Source of the DNA: Actinomycetota bacterium
GTDB lineage: Bacteria; Actinomycetota; Thermoleophilia; Gaiellales; Gaiellaceae
Assembly (NCBI GenBank): GCA_013813345.1
Contig: JACCRW010000169.1
Coordinates: forward strand, 1-8,634
DNA length: 8,634 bases
Reading direction: 5' to 3'
Part shown: positions 1 through 6,108 of the stretch, piece by piece
How the letters are laid out: the number at the start of each line of letters is the position of its first letter
Position numbering within the stretch: position 1 is the first letter of the stretch
Program-made: the position numbers and the translations under genes
The notes under the pieces: generated by a model
What the model was told of the DNA's origin: nothing
Database searches by the model: none
The model's input: only the letters and a program-made list of their open reading frames with translations

Positions 1-114
1 CCCACGTTCCGCTCGAGCGCGGAGAGGATTGCGGCCGAGATCGCGGCGATGCCGAGTCCCGACGAGGCCGCGGCTGCGGTCGAGGAGTATCTCGTGGATG
101 CGTCGCTAGGCTGA
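1..114 (+). CDS. C-terminal end of a probable glycosyltransferase (partial)
   Basis: An open frame enters from the left edge and ends at TGA 112-114, giving 37 residues. The tail reads SAERIAAEIAAMPSPDEA followed by a short acidic/alanine helix and a few last residues. This resembles the C-terminal helix of nucleotide-sugar glycosyltransferases of the MurG/MGT type (GT-B fold), where a run like 'A..IA.EI..MPSPDEAV..LE' closes the protein. The sugar-nucleotide binding domain lies outside the window, so family and substrate cannot be confirmed. It is on the same strand as the TPR gene, whose start lies 5 bp after this stop. The TPR gene's own -10 box overlaps the last codons here, so the two may be transcribed separately as well as together. 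That this is the end of a coding region is fairly sure; the glycosyltransferase call is tentative. Confidence 0.45.
   Translation, partial: PTFRSSAERIAAEIAAMPSPDEAAAAVEEYLVDASLG
107..112 (+). promoter_or_regulatory. -10 box TAGGCT for the TPR gene (leaderless layout)
   Basis: TAGGCT fits the actinobacterial -10 consensus TANNNT. It ends 7 nt before GTG 120, so transcription would begin at or next to the start codon. No -35-like hexamer is seen 16-18 bp upstream and no Shine-Dalgarno lies before the GTG. The box sits within the last codons of the upstream gene. Confidence 0.4.
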
Positions 115-119
115 ATCGC

Positions 120-1112
120 GTGACCCCGCGCGTCCGAGTCGCGCTCGTCGTCGCCGCGCTCGCGGCGACCGCGGCGGTCGTGGTGGTCGGCTCGGCGGTG
201 CTCTCCGCGAAAGACCCGGTCTCGCAGGCGACGGTCGCGCAGCCCGCGAAGGCCCGACCCGGAGCGCCGCCGCTCGTGCTCGAGCTCGGCCTTCGGGACG
301 ATCGCGACGCCCGCGAGCTGCGGAAGGCCGCCCGCCTCCTCCGCGCCGGGCGACGGGCGGAGGCGGCGACGATCTTCGGCGAGGACGAGGCCCTCGAGGC
401 GAAGCTCGGGGCCGCGTTCGCCGCCTGGCCCGGCACGCTCGGCCGGGTCGAGCAGCTCGGAGCGCTCTATCCGCGCAGCGCCCTCGTTCAGCTCCATGTC
501 GGGCTCGCGCGCTTCTGGGCGGGCGAGCGAGGCGCGCTCGAGGCTTGGCGCGAAGCACGCGACGTCGAGCCGGACACGCCCTACGCCGTGCGGGCGGGCG
601 ACCTCCTCTACGCCGACTTCGCGCCGGGCCTGCCGCTCTTCCAGCCGAGCTTTCCCCTGCCGAAGAGCGTCGCCGAGCTCCCGCCGCGCGAGCAGCTCGA
701 GCTGCTCCGGCGAGCTGCGGCGAAGGGCGTCGGTGGGGCCGGCCTCGTTCACCGGCTCTACTACGGGCTCGCGCTCCAGCGGCTCGGCCGACCCGTCTCG
801 GCGCGGCGCATCTACTCGGCCGCGGCCACCGCCTACCCGGACGATGTCGAGGCTCTCGTCGCAGACGCGGTCGGCCGCTACACCAAGGAGAGCCCGGTCG
901 AGGCCTTCAGCCGGCTCGGTCCGCTCTCGCGGCGCTTCTCGGAAGCGGCCACGGTTCGCTTCCACCTCGGCCTGCTCCTGCTCTGGCAGGGCAACGTGGC
1001 GGCGGCCAGGAAGCAGCTCCGACAGGCCCGCTCGCTCGAGCCGGGATCGCGGATCGCCCGTGAAGCAGGGCGGTACCTGGACGAGCTGGCCAAAGTAGAC
1101 GGGACCCGTTGA
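120..1112 (+). CDS. Membrane-anchored tetratricopeptide-repeat protein
   Basis: This 330-residue protein starts at GTG 120. Residues 1-5 (MTPRV) include two Arg, and residues 6-29 are an uninterrupted hydrophobic Ala/Val segment, which reads as a signal anchor or uncleaved signal peptide. The body would then lie outside the cytoplasm. TPR-like helical pairs are visible at about 60-100, 120-155 (LHVGLARFWAG, then ALEAWREA..VEPDTP), 208-242 (LYYGLALQRLG, then SARRIYSAA..YPDD) and 276-310 (VRFHLGLLLLWQG, then AARKQLRQARSLEPGS). These carry the usual small residue/Tyr spacing and the closing 'P' turn. TPR proteins are binding scaffolds, and no catalytic motif is seen, so the partner is unknown. 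The stop lies 148 bp before the sigma-factor start. It may be a conserved neighbour of the sigma gene, but nothing in the sequence ties it to sigma control. Confidence 0.8.
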   Translation: MTPRVRVALVVAALAATAAVVVVGSAVLSAKDPVSQATVAQPAKARPGAPPLVLELGLRDDRDARELRKAARLLRAGRRAEAATIFGEDEALEAKLGAAFAAWPGTLGRVEQLGALYPRSALVQLHVGLARFWAGERGALEAWREARDVEPDTPYAVRAGDLLYADFAPGLPLFQPSFPLPKSVAELPPREQLELLRRAAAKGVGGAGLVHRLYYGLALQRLGRPVSARRIYSAAATAYPDDVEALVADAVGRYTKESPVEAFSRLGPLSRRFSEAATVRFHLGLLLLWQGNVAAARKQLRQARSLEPGSRIAREAGRYLDELAKVDGTR

Positions 1113-1173
1113 CCCGAAGATAGGGCGGACGGCCCATAGCGGTCGTCTGATCCTTGTGGCAATCTTCCGCATC

Positions 1174-1200
1174 CTCGAACGACGGGCATTGCCGTTCGAG
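1174..1200 (+). promoter_or_regulatory. Inverted repeat overlapping the sigma-factor -35 element (candidate operator)
   Basis: CTCGAACG (1174-1181) and CGTTCGAG (1193-1200) are perfect 8-bp inverted arms separated by 11 bp. The half-sites are 19 bp apart, close to two helical turns. The right arm covers part of the predicted -35 hexamer (1189-1194), so a bound dimer could block RNA polymerase. The inner TCGAAC/GTTCGA arms equal actinobacterial LexA half-sites, but the gap between them is 13 bp rather than 4. LexA binding is therefore not implied. Confidence 0.35.
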
Positions 1201-1217
1201 ACATTCGTAACTATTGT
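1189..1217 (+). promoter_or_regulatory. Promoter of the sigma-factor gene (-35 TTGCCG, -10 TATTGT, 17-bp spacer)
   Basis: TTGCCG (1189-1194) and TATTGT (1212-1217) each match 4 of 6 consensus bases and are 17 bp apart. Transcription would start near 1224, leaving a 5' leader of about 37 nt before TTG 1261. The stretch is visibly AT-richer than the coding DNA on either side. If this is the promoter, the longer reading of the sigma ORF from GTG 1156 cannot be the translated form. Confidence 0.5.
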
Positions 1218-1248
1218 GAGTGCGCCCGAATCTGAGTGGGCTGAGTAC

Positions 1249-1255
1249 AGGGGAG
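1249..1255 (+). promoter_or_regulatory. Shine-Dalgarno AGGGGAG that decides the TTG start
   Basis: AGGGGAG ends 5 nt before TTG 1261. The alternative in-frame starts GTG 1156 and GTG 1216 have no comparable ribosome binding site. Confidence 0.6.
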
Positions 1256-1260
1256 CCGCG

Positions 1261-2340
1261 TTGGGGGGAAGCACCAAGAGCGGGGCGCCGCAGGTCTTCG
1301 ACCTGGCGGAGACGGACGAGGGGAGGCAGCTCCTCGAGAACGGCCGCGCTGCCGGAAGGCTGCGCGCCGACGAGATCAGCACGGCACTCGATGACCTCGA
1401 GCCCGACGCCGCCCAGCTCGACGAGTTCTTCGCAGCGCTCGAGGAGCTTCAGATCGAGGTCGTCGACGGAGCGGAGGAGCCGCAGGTCGAGGCCGAGCCG
1501 GTCAAGCTAGGCGAGGTCTCGACCGACACCCTGCAGCTCTTCCTCAAGGACATCGGCCGGGTTGCGCTCCTGACGGCGGCGCAGGAGGTGGAGCTGGCGA
1601 AGCGGATCGAGCGCGGCGATCACACGGCGAAGCAGGCGATGGTCGAGGCGAATCTGCGCCTCGTCGTCTCGATCGCCAAGCGCTATCGCAACCAGGGTCT
1701 GCCGTTCCTCGACCTGATTCAGGAGGGGACGATCGGGCTCGTGCGCGCGGCCGAGAAGTTCGATCATCGTCGGGGCTTCAAGTTCTCGACCTATGCGACC
1801 TGGTGGATCCGCCAGGCGGTCGCGCGCGCGCTCGCCGATAAGGCTCGGACGATTCGGATGCCGGTCCACGTGGTCGAGAAGCTGAACAAGATCGTTAGGA
1901 CCGAGCGCACCCTGCGGGCGAAGCTCGGCCGCGAGCCGAGCTCGGAGGAGATCGGGCTCGAGCTCGACCTGCTGGCGGAGGAGATCGACCAGATCCGGCG
2001 GAGCGCCCAGACTCCGATCTCGCTCGAGAAGCCGGTCGGCGACGAGGACGAGTCCGAGTTCGGTCACTTCCTCACGGACCAGACCATGCCGCTCCCGGAT
2101 GAGATCGCGGACGAGACGATGCGGAACGAAGCGCTCCGCTCGATCCTGGGGACGCTGTCGCATCGCGAGCGGCGGGTGCTCGAGCTCCGGTACGGCCTCG
2201 ACGGCGAGCAGCCGCACACGCTCGACGAGGTCGGGCGCACCTTCAACGTCACGCGAGAGCGGATCCGCCAGATCGAGAACCAAAGCCTGAAGAAGCTGCG
2301 CGCCCTAGCGGACGCCGGCAAGCTCCGCGACGTCGCCTAG
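1261..2340 (+). CDS. rpoD: Primary RNA polymerase sigma factor (RpoD/SigA, sigma-70 group 1)
   Basis: This is the sigma subunit that directs RNA polymerase to housekeeping promoters. From TTG 1261 it has 359 residues. A compact acidic region 1.1 covers about 1-70 (LLENGRAAGRLRADEI, then QLDEFFAALEELQIEVVD). Region 1.2 is about 88-120 (TLQLFLKDIGRVALLTAAQEVELAKRI). Region 2 is about 128-200, with NLRLVVSIAKRY, DLIQEGTIGLVRA, the -10 melting/recognition helix FSTYATWWIRQAVARALAD and RTIRMPVHVVEKLN. Region 3 is about 210-255 and includes TPISLEKPVGDED. Region 4 is about 285-350, with LSHRERRVLELRYG and the -35-reading HTH TLDEVGRTFNVTRERIRQIE. It is close to mycobacterial/Bacillus-type core length and has no large insert after region 1.2. 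The start was chosen for its Shine-Dalgarno and for the promoter lying upstream. In-frame GTG 1156 would add 35 residues encoded by promoter-like DNA. A second primary-like sigma is possible in such genomes. Confidence 0.93.
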   Translation: MGGSTKSGAPQVFDLAETDEGRQLLENGRAAGRLRADEISTALDDLEPDAAQLDEFFAALEELQIEVVDGAEEPQVEAEPVKLGEVSTDTLQLFLKDIGRVALLTAAQEVELAKRIERGDHTAKQAMVEANLRLVVSIAKRYRNQGLPFLDLIQEGTIGLVRAAEKFDHRRGFKFSTYATWWIRQAVARALADKARTIRMPVHVVEKLNKIVRTERTLRAKLGREPSSEEIGLELDLLAEEIDQIRRSAQTPISLEKPVGDEDESEFGHFLTDQTMPLPDEIADETMRNEALRSILGTLSHRERRVLELRYGLDGEQPHTLDEVGRTFNVTRERIRQIENQSLKKLRALADAGKLRDVA

Positions 2341-2365
2341 CCATCCTGCTTCGCAGGCTGGCTAG
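2337..2365 (+). terminator. Hairpin overlapping the sigma-factor stop codon
   Basis: CTAGCCA (2337-2343) pairs with TGGCTAG (2359-2365). After one T/C mismatch, CCTGC (2345-2349) pairs with GCAGG (2353-2357) around a TTC loop. The stem begins inside the TAG stop. No U-tract follows, so this would be a U-less actinobacterial-type terminator or an mRNA 3' end stabiliser rather than a classical one. Confidence 0.5.
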
Positions 2366-2385
2366 CACGCGCGCCGAGAGGTGAG

Positions 2386-2437
2386 CGAGGATGTCAGCCG
2401 CGGTTGACAGGGACTGTCCCTGTCAGCCCACGTTGAC
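2386..2437 (+). repeat. REP-like palindromic repeat, copy 1
   Basis: This 52-bp unit recurs 119 bp downstream. Its centre is the near-perfect palindrome GACAGGGACTGTCCCTGTC (central T at 2415), which can fold into a tight hairpin. It is flanked on both sides by small inverted modules of the form GTCAGC-N4-GTTGAC (2393-2408 and 2422-2437). By my alignment, 43 of 52 bases match copy 2. The layout resembles repetitive extragenic palindromes, and no transposase is nearby. Confidence 0.6.
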
Positions 2438-2504
2438 AGCGCCGCGTGAGGTCGCCTGAGGTCTTTACGCCAGCCACCACCGCACCCGCGTCCGAACGTG
2501 GCGA

Positions 2505-2556
2505 CGAGGACGTCAGCGCACGCTGACAGGGACTGTCCGTGTCAACCCACGCTGAC
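2505..2556 (+). repeat. REP-like palindromic repeat, copy 2
   Basis: This is a direct-orientation copy of the unit at 2386-2437. The core GACAGGGACTGTCCGTGTC carries one change that breaks a stem pair. The left module GTCAGC-GCAC-GCTGAC (2512-2527) is here a perfect inverted repeat, while the right module (2541-2556) has one mismatch. It lies just upstream of the promoter of the EEP hydrolase. Confidence 0.6.
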
Positions 2557-2574
2557 GCTCTCAGGCCTCGTCGC

Positions 2575-2603
2575 TTGCGTCGGAGGCCGGCCCGGCGTAG
2601 CGT
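2575..2603 (+). promoter_or_regulatory. Promoter of the EEP hydrolase gene (-35 TTGCGT, -10 TAGCGT, 17-bp spacer)
   Basis: TTGCGT (2575-2580) and TAGCGT (2598-2603) are separated by 17 bp. The predicted start of transcription near 2610 leaves a leader of about 29 nt that contains the Shine-Dalgarno AAGGAG. The hexamers are weak in absolute terms, but their spacing and position are right. Confidence 0.4.
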
Positions 2604-2627
2604 CGACTCCGTCGTCCGTAGGGGTCG

Positions 2628-2633
2628 AAGGAG
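2628..2633 (+). promoter_or_regulatory. Shine-Dalgarno AAGGAG for the EEP hydrolase
   Basis: AAGGAG ends 5 nt before ATG 2639, an ideal distance. It fixes this start, which is the only ATG start with a strong ribosome binding site in the window. Confidence 0.65.
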
Positions 2634-2638
2634 CGTGA

Positions 2639-3457
2639 ATGGCGAAAGCATTCTCTGTCGCGTCGTGGAACGTAGAGCACTTCCGCAGCCAGAAGGTCGA
2701 CAGCCGCGTCGAGGACGTGGTCGCCTTCCTGGGCGAGCACAAGCCCGACGTCTTCGCCCTCTACGAGGTCGAGGGTCGCGAGGTCTTCGACGCGCTCACG
2801 ACCGTGCTCCCGAAGTACACGTTCCACATCACCGAGGGCTCGCAGGTGCAGCAGATCCTCGTCGGGATCCGTCAGGGGATCACGGCGTTCTTCACCCAGA
2901 AGACCGAGTTCCGCTCAGGCGTCTCCCTGCTCCGGCCCGGCGCGCTCCTGACGGTCAAGGTGGACGAGGAGAGCTACCCGCTCCTCTTCCTGCACACGAA
3001 GAGCGGTACCGACCCGCGCGGGCTCGGGCTGCGCGACGACATGCTGATTCGGGCGCTCGACTTCGCCAAGGTGCTCGACCGGGCCGCGGCGCCCGGGAAG
3101 CGCTCCAACTACATCTTCCTCGGCGACTTCAACATCATGGGGATGGAGTACCGCTACGTGCGCGAGAGCGACCTTCCGGCTGCCAAGGAGCTCTTGAAGC
3201 TCCAGCGCGCCGCGAAGTCCAGAGGGATGCGCGTGCTCGAAAAGGACGCGGAGTTCACCTGGTGGGGCGGCGGCTCCATCGATCCCTCCAGCCTCGACTT
3301 CGTGGTCGCCCGCGATCACCTGACCTTCAAGCGCTTCGGCGAGGCGGAGGTCTCGGTGCGCGGCTGGCCGCAGCTCTCGTCCCGCGAGGAGCGGCTCGCC
3401 TGGGTGCGCCGCTACTCCGACCACGCGCTCCTCTACTTCGAGGTGCAGCGCGTCTGA
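2639..3457 (+). CDS. Endonuclease/exonuclease/phosphatase (EEP) family hydrolase
   Basis: This 272-residue single-domain protein has the EEP fold shared by DNase I, exonuclease III and inositol-phosphatases: metal-dependent enzymes that cut phosphodiester or phosphomonoester bonds. Motifs appear in family order: SWNVEHF (Asn11); DVFALYEVEG with the likely metal-binding Glu43, where many members have 'QE'; LLFLHTKSG (His119); IFLGDFNIMG (Asp163, Asn165); SLDFVVA (Asp220); and YSDHALLYFEV (Asp261, His262). All catalytic positions I can assign seem present. There is no signal peptide or membrane segment, so it should act in the cytoplasm. It is monocistronic in appearance, with its own promoter; the next gene starts 25 bp after its stop with its own -10 box. 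The substrate (DNA, RNA, phospholipid or sugar phosphate) cannot be read from the sequence. The length fits small EEP proteins annotated as hypothetical nucleases. Confidence 0.85.
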   Translation: MAKAFSVASWNVEHFRSQKVDSRVEDVVAFLGEHKPDVFALYEVEGREVFDALTTVLPKYTFHITEGSQVQQILVGIRQGITAFFTQKTEFRSGVSLLRPGALLTVKVDEESYPLLFLHTKSGTDPRGLGLRDDMLIRALDFAKVLDRAAAPGKRSNYIFLGDFNIMGMEYRYVRESDLPAAKELLKLQRAAKSRGMRVLEKDAEFTWWGGGSIDPSSLDFVVARDHLTFKRFGEAEVSVRGWPQLSSREERLAWVRRYSDHALLYFEVQRV

Positions 3458-3469
3458 GTTGGCTCTGTC

Positions 3470-3475
3470 TAGACT
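3470..3475 (+). promoter_or_regulatory. -10 box TAGACT for the dipeptidase gene (leaderless layout)
   Basis: TAGACT ends 7 nt before GTG 3483. There is no Shine-Dalgarno before that GTG and no clear -35. The box supports GTG 3483 over the upstream in-frame TTG 3459, which lies ahead of the predicted transcription start. Confidence 0.45.
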
Positions 3476-3482
3476 CGCCGCC

Positions 3483-4832
3483 GTGAACGAGTTCAGGCAG
3501 GACTGGCTGGAGGAGCTCTCGGAGCTCTTGCGGATTCCCTCGATCAGCGCCGATCCGGAGCGGCAGAGCGACGTCCGCGCAGCCGGCGAGTGGGTCGTTG
3601 CGAGGATCCGCGCCGCGGGCGGAGAGGCCGAGCTCGTCGAATGGCCTGCCACCGGCGCGGGCAGCCGTCCGCTCGCGATCGGCGAGCTGCGCGCCTCGGA
3701 GAACGCCGAGAGCGCGCCCACCGTGCTCTGCTACGGCCACTTCGACGTCCAGCCCCCGGCGCCGCTCGAGCTCTGGGAGACGCCGCCCTTCGAGCCGACT
3801 ATCCGCGGCGAGTGGCTCTACGCGCGCGGGATCGCGGACGATAAGGGTCAGCTCTGGATGCTACTGAAGGCCGCCGAGCTCCTTGCCGAGGCGGGTGAGC
3901 TTCCTGTCAACATCCGCTTCGCCTGCGACGGCGAGGAGGAGATCGGCGGGCACTCGATCGTCGACTGGCTGGCCGCTGACGAGCGCGGCGCCGATGCAGG
4001 CATCGTTTTCGACAGCGGGATGCAGCGGCGTGGCGCTCCCGAGTTCAACCTCGCAGTCCGCGGGCTCTGCTACTTCCACGTCACCGTCCGCACCGGCACC
4101 CGCGACCTCCACTCGGGGATGTACGGCGGTGTCTCACTGAACGCGACGCATGCGCTGCTGCAGACGCTGGCCGGGGTGCTGGCGCGCGACGGCCGCCTGC
4201 CGGAGCCGCTGCGGGCGGGGATCGCGCCGCCGACAGAGGAGGAGCTCGCCGGCTGGCGGGACCTCCAGCCGGGCGACGAGGCGCTCTCGGAGCAGGGCTC
4301 GCGCCCGATGGACCCGTCCGCAGGCGAGGACTACTACGTTCGCACCTGGGCCGAGCCGGCCGTCGACGTGCACGGGCTCGCAAGCGGCTCGCCGCAGCTC
4401 CAGAAGACGGTGCTGCCGGTCGAGGCCGAGGCGAACGTCTCGATTCGGCTCGCGCCCGGCCAGGATCGCGCCGAGATCGCCGCGGTGTTCGAGCGCCTGC
4501 TGCGCGAATCGGCCCCTGACGGAGCCGAGGTCGAGATCGCGCTGCTGTCGTCGGCGCCTCCCGGCCTCATCTCACCCGATCAGCCGGTCGTCGCGCTCGC
4601 GCAGAACGCCTTCGAGCACGTGACGGGAGTGCGCCCGCTCCTCGTCCGCTCCGGAGGGTCGATCCCGCTCGTGCCGGCGCTCGCCGAGCGAGGGATCCCG
4701 GCGATCGTGACGGGCTTCGCGCTGCCCGACTCGAACATCCATTCCCCGAACGAGCGGATGCTCGTCGACTACATGAGCCTCGGCGTCGCAACCGCCCGCG
4801 AGCTCTTCCTCCGGCTGGCCGCGCTTGGCTGA
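3483..4832 (+). CDS. M20-family dipeptidase-like zinc metallopeptidase
   Basis: Cytoplasmic di-zinc exopeptidase of the M20 clan (carnosinase/CNDP2-like branch), expected to release amino acids from dipeptides. It has 449 residues from GTG 3483. Counting from there, GHFDVQP gives metal ligands His86 and Asp88. ARGIADDKGQ gives bridging Asp119. ACDGEEEIGG gives the general base Glu152 and ligand Glu153. FDSG gives Asp177. SNIHSPNE near the C-terminus gives His420. RDLHSGMYGG (about 207-214, His210) marks the inserted dimerisation domain. The metal site is therefore complete. The start was chosen by the leaderless -10 box and because homologous proteins begin close to 'NEFRQDWLEEL'; TTG 3459 would add 8 residues. 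The next gene, pepT, overlaps its end by 8 nt, pointing to co-transcription and coupled translation. The exact substrate is uncertain: ArgE/DapE-like deacylase activity is less likely given the 'VQP..LWETPPFEPT' dipeptidase signature. Confidence 0.88.
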   Translation: MNEFRQDWLEELSELLRIPSISADPERQSDVRAAGEWVVARIRAAGGEAELVEWPATGAGSRPLAIGELRASENAESAPTVLCYGHFDVQPPAPLELWETPPFEPTIRGEWLYARGIADDKGQLWMLLKAAELLAEAGELPVNIRFACDGEEEIGGHSIVDWLAADERGADAGIVFDSGMQRRGAPEFNLAVRGLCYFHVTVRTGTRDLHSGMYGGVSLNATHALLQTLAGVLARDGRLPEPLRAGIAPPTEEELAGWRDLQPGDEALSEQGSRPMDPSAGEDYYVRTWAEPAVDVHGLASGSPQLQKTVLPVEAEANVSIRLAPGQDRAEIAAVFERLLRESAPDGAEVEIALLSSAPPGLISPDQPVVALAQNAFEHVTGVRPLLVRSGGSIPLVPALAERGIPAIVTGFALPDSNIHSPNERMLVDYMSLGVATARELFLRLAALG

Positions 4833-6108
4833 GCAAATCGCGGCGTCCGAGAGCTTCGTCTCGCCGCTCGCGGCCGAGCTGGCCGACGACGTCCTCGAGC
4901 GGTTCCTGCGCTACGTCAGGATCGACACCCAATCGGCGTACGGCCAGTTGACCTCTCCCTCGACCGCAAAGCAGCTCGAGCTCTCGCGGCTGCTGGAGGC
5001 CGAGCTGCTCGAGCTCGAGCTCGAGGACGTGCGCCTCGACGAGTTCGGCTATGTCTACGCGTCGCTGCCAGGTGCGACCGGCGCACCTGTGATCGGACTG
5101 ATTGCCCATGTCGATACGTCTCCCGACGTGACCGGAACGGGGGTGGCGCCGCAGGTGCACCGAGGCTACGACGGCTCGCCGATCGCGCTCTCTGGCGACG
5201 AGACGCAGATCCTCGATCCTCAGGAGCAGCCGGCTCTGGCCGAGAAGATCGGCCACGACCTCGTCACGACCGACGGCACGACTCTCCTCGGAGCGGACGA
5301 CAAGGCCGGTGTCGCCGAGATCATGGCGGCCGTCGCCCACCTCAAGCGAAACCCGCAGCCCGAGCACGCGCCCGTTCGCGTCTGCTTCACGGTCGACGAG
5401 GAGATCGGTGCCGGCGCGGATCATCTCGAGATCGACGAGTTCGGCGCCGAGTACGCCTACACCCTCGACGGCTCCGGGCTCGGCGAGATCGAGACGGAGA
5501 CGTTCAACGCCTGGAAGGTCGTGGTCTCGATCCATGGGCGTTCCGTCCATCCTGGGTCGGCGAAGGGGAAGCTCGTCAGCAGCATCAGGCTCGCGGCCGA
5601 CTTCGTCGCGGCGCTTCCGCGCGATCGCCTCTCGCCCGAGACGACGGCCGAGCGCGACGGCTTCATCCACCCGACCGGGATCAGCGGCACGGGAGAGAAG
5701 ACGGTGGTGGAGCTGATCGTCCGCGACCACGACGGGGCCAAGCTCGATGAGCATCTGGCTCTGATTCGCGGCATCGCCCACGAGGTGGGGCAGAGGGAGC
5801 CGCGGGCGCGGGTGGAGGTAACCGAGGAGGAGACGTATCGGAACATGCGCGAGGTGATCGATCAGCACCCGAGGGTTGTCGCCGCGGCCGAGGAGGCGAT
5901 TCGGCGCACAGGGGTCGAGCCCGTCCACTCGATCATCCGCGGCGGTACCGATGGGGCTCGACTCTCGGCGCGCGGCCTACCGACGCCGAACCTCTTTACC
6001 GGGGGCCAGGAGTACCACTCGCTGCGGGAGTGGGCGAGCGTGCAGGACATGGCCGCCGCTGCGGCGACGGTCGTCGAGCTCGCCCGCGTCTGGGCGGAAA
6101 CCGACTAG
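4825..6108 (+). CDS. pepT: Peptidase T (tripeptide aminopeptidase, M20B)
   Basis: PepT removes the N-terminal residue from tripeptides in the cytoplasm using two zinc ions. The protein has 427 residues (about 408 in E. coli). Visible motifs are YVRIDTQS (30-37); IAHVDTSPD with ligands His95 and Asp97; LLGADDKAG with bridging Asp158; FTVDEEIG with base Glu192 and ligand Glu193; TLDG with Asp215; substrate-contact IRGGTDGA (Arg372); and TGGQEYHS with ligand His398. The spacing of these matches the E. coli enzyme. The start is TTG 4825, the only plausible in-frame start before conserved sequence. It lies inside the last codons of the preceding peptidase gene and has no Shine-Dalgarno, so translation is probably coupled. 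The stop TAG shares bases with the stop of the convergent regulator. A Glu/Leu-rich stretch at about 58-68 is encoded by GAGCTC-type repeats but fits a normal helix. Confidence 0.92.
   Translation: MAEQIAASESFVSPLAAELADDVLERFLRYVRIDTQSAYGQLTSPSTAKQLELSRLLEAELLELELEDVRLDEFGYVYASLPGATGAPVIGLIAHVDTSPDVTGTGVAPQVHRGYDGSPIALSGDETQILDPQEQPALAEKIGHDLVTTDGTTLLGADDKAGVAEIMAAVAHLKRNPQPEHAPVRVCFTVDEEIGAGADHLEIDEFGAEYAYTLDGSGLGEIETETFNAWKVVVSIHGRSVHPGSAKGKLVSSIRLAADFVAALPRDRLSPETTAERDGFIHPTGISGTGEKTVVELIVRDHDGAKLDEHLALIRGIAHEVGQREPRARVEVTEEETYRNMREVIDQHPRVVAAAEEAIRRTGVEPVHSIIRGGTDGARLSARGLPTPNLFTGGQEYHSLREWASVQDMAAAAATVVELARVWAETD

Noticed and set aside
1123..1135. GGGC/GCCC hairpin after the TPR gene as a terminator
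   Set aside because: Only 4 bp of stem with mismatched extension and no U-tract.
2341..2638. CRISPR-like or small-RNA reading of the repeat-bearing spacer
   Set aside because: Only two repeat copies, no regular spacers and no cas genes; the repeats are internally palindromic mosaics, closer to REP elements.
2539..3486. 315-codon open frame overlapping the EEP hydrolase on the same strand
   Set aside because: Arg-rich out-of-frame product starting inside the REP-like repeat; the EEP frame has a Shine-Dalgarno and catalytic motifs.
5001..5026. Tandem GAGCTC/CTCGAG-like repeat inside pepT
   Set aside because: Explained by an alternating Glu-Leu helix with preferred GAG and CTC codons; no sign of a separate element.
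4567..5928. 453-codon open frame antisense to pepT and the dipeptidase end
   Set aside because: It mirrors the codon positions of pepT, shows no recognisable motif and is Arg/Leu/Asp-rich. It is a shadow of the real genes.
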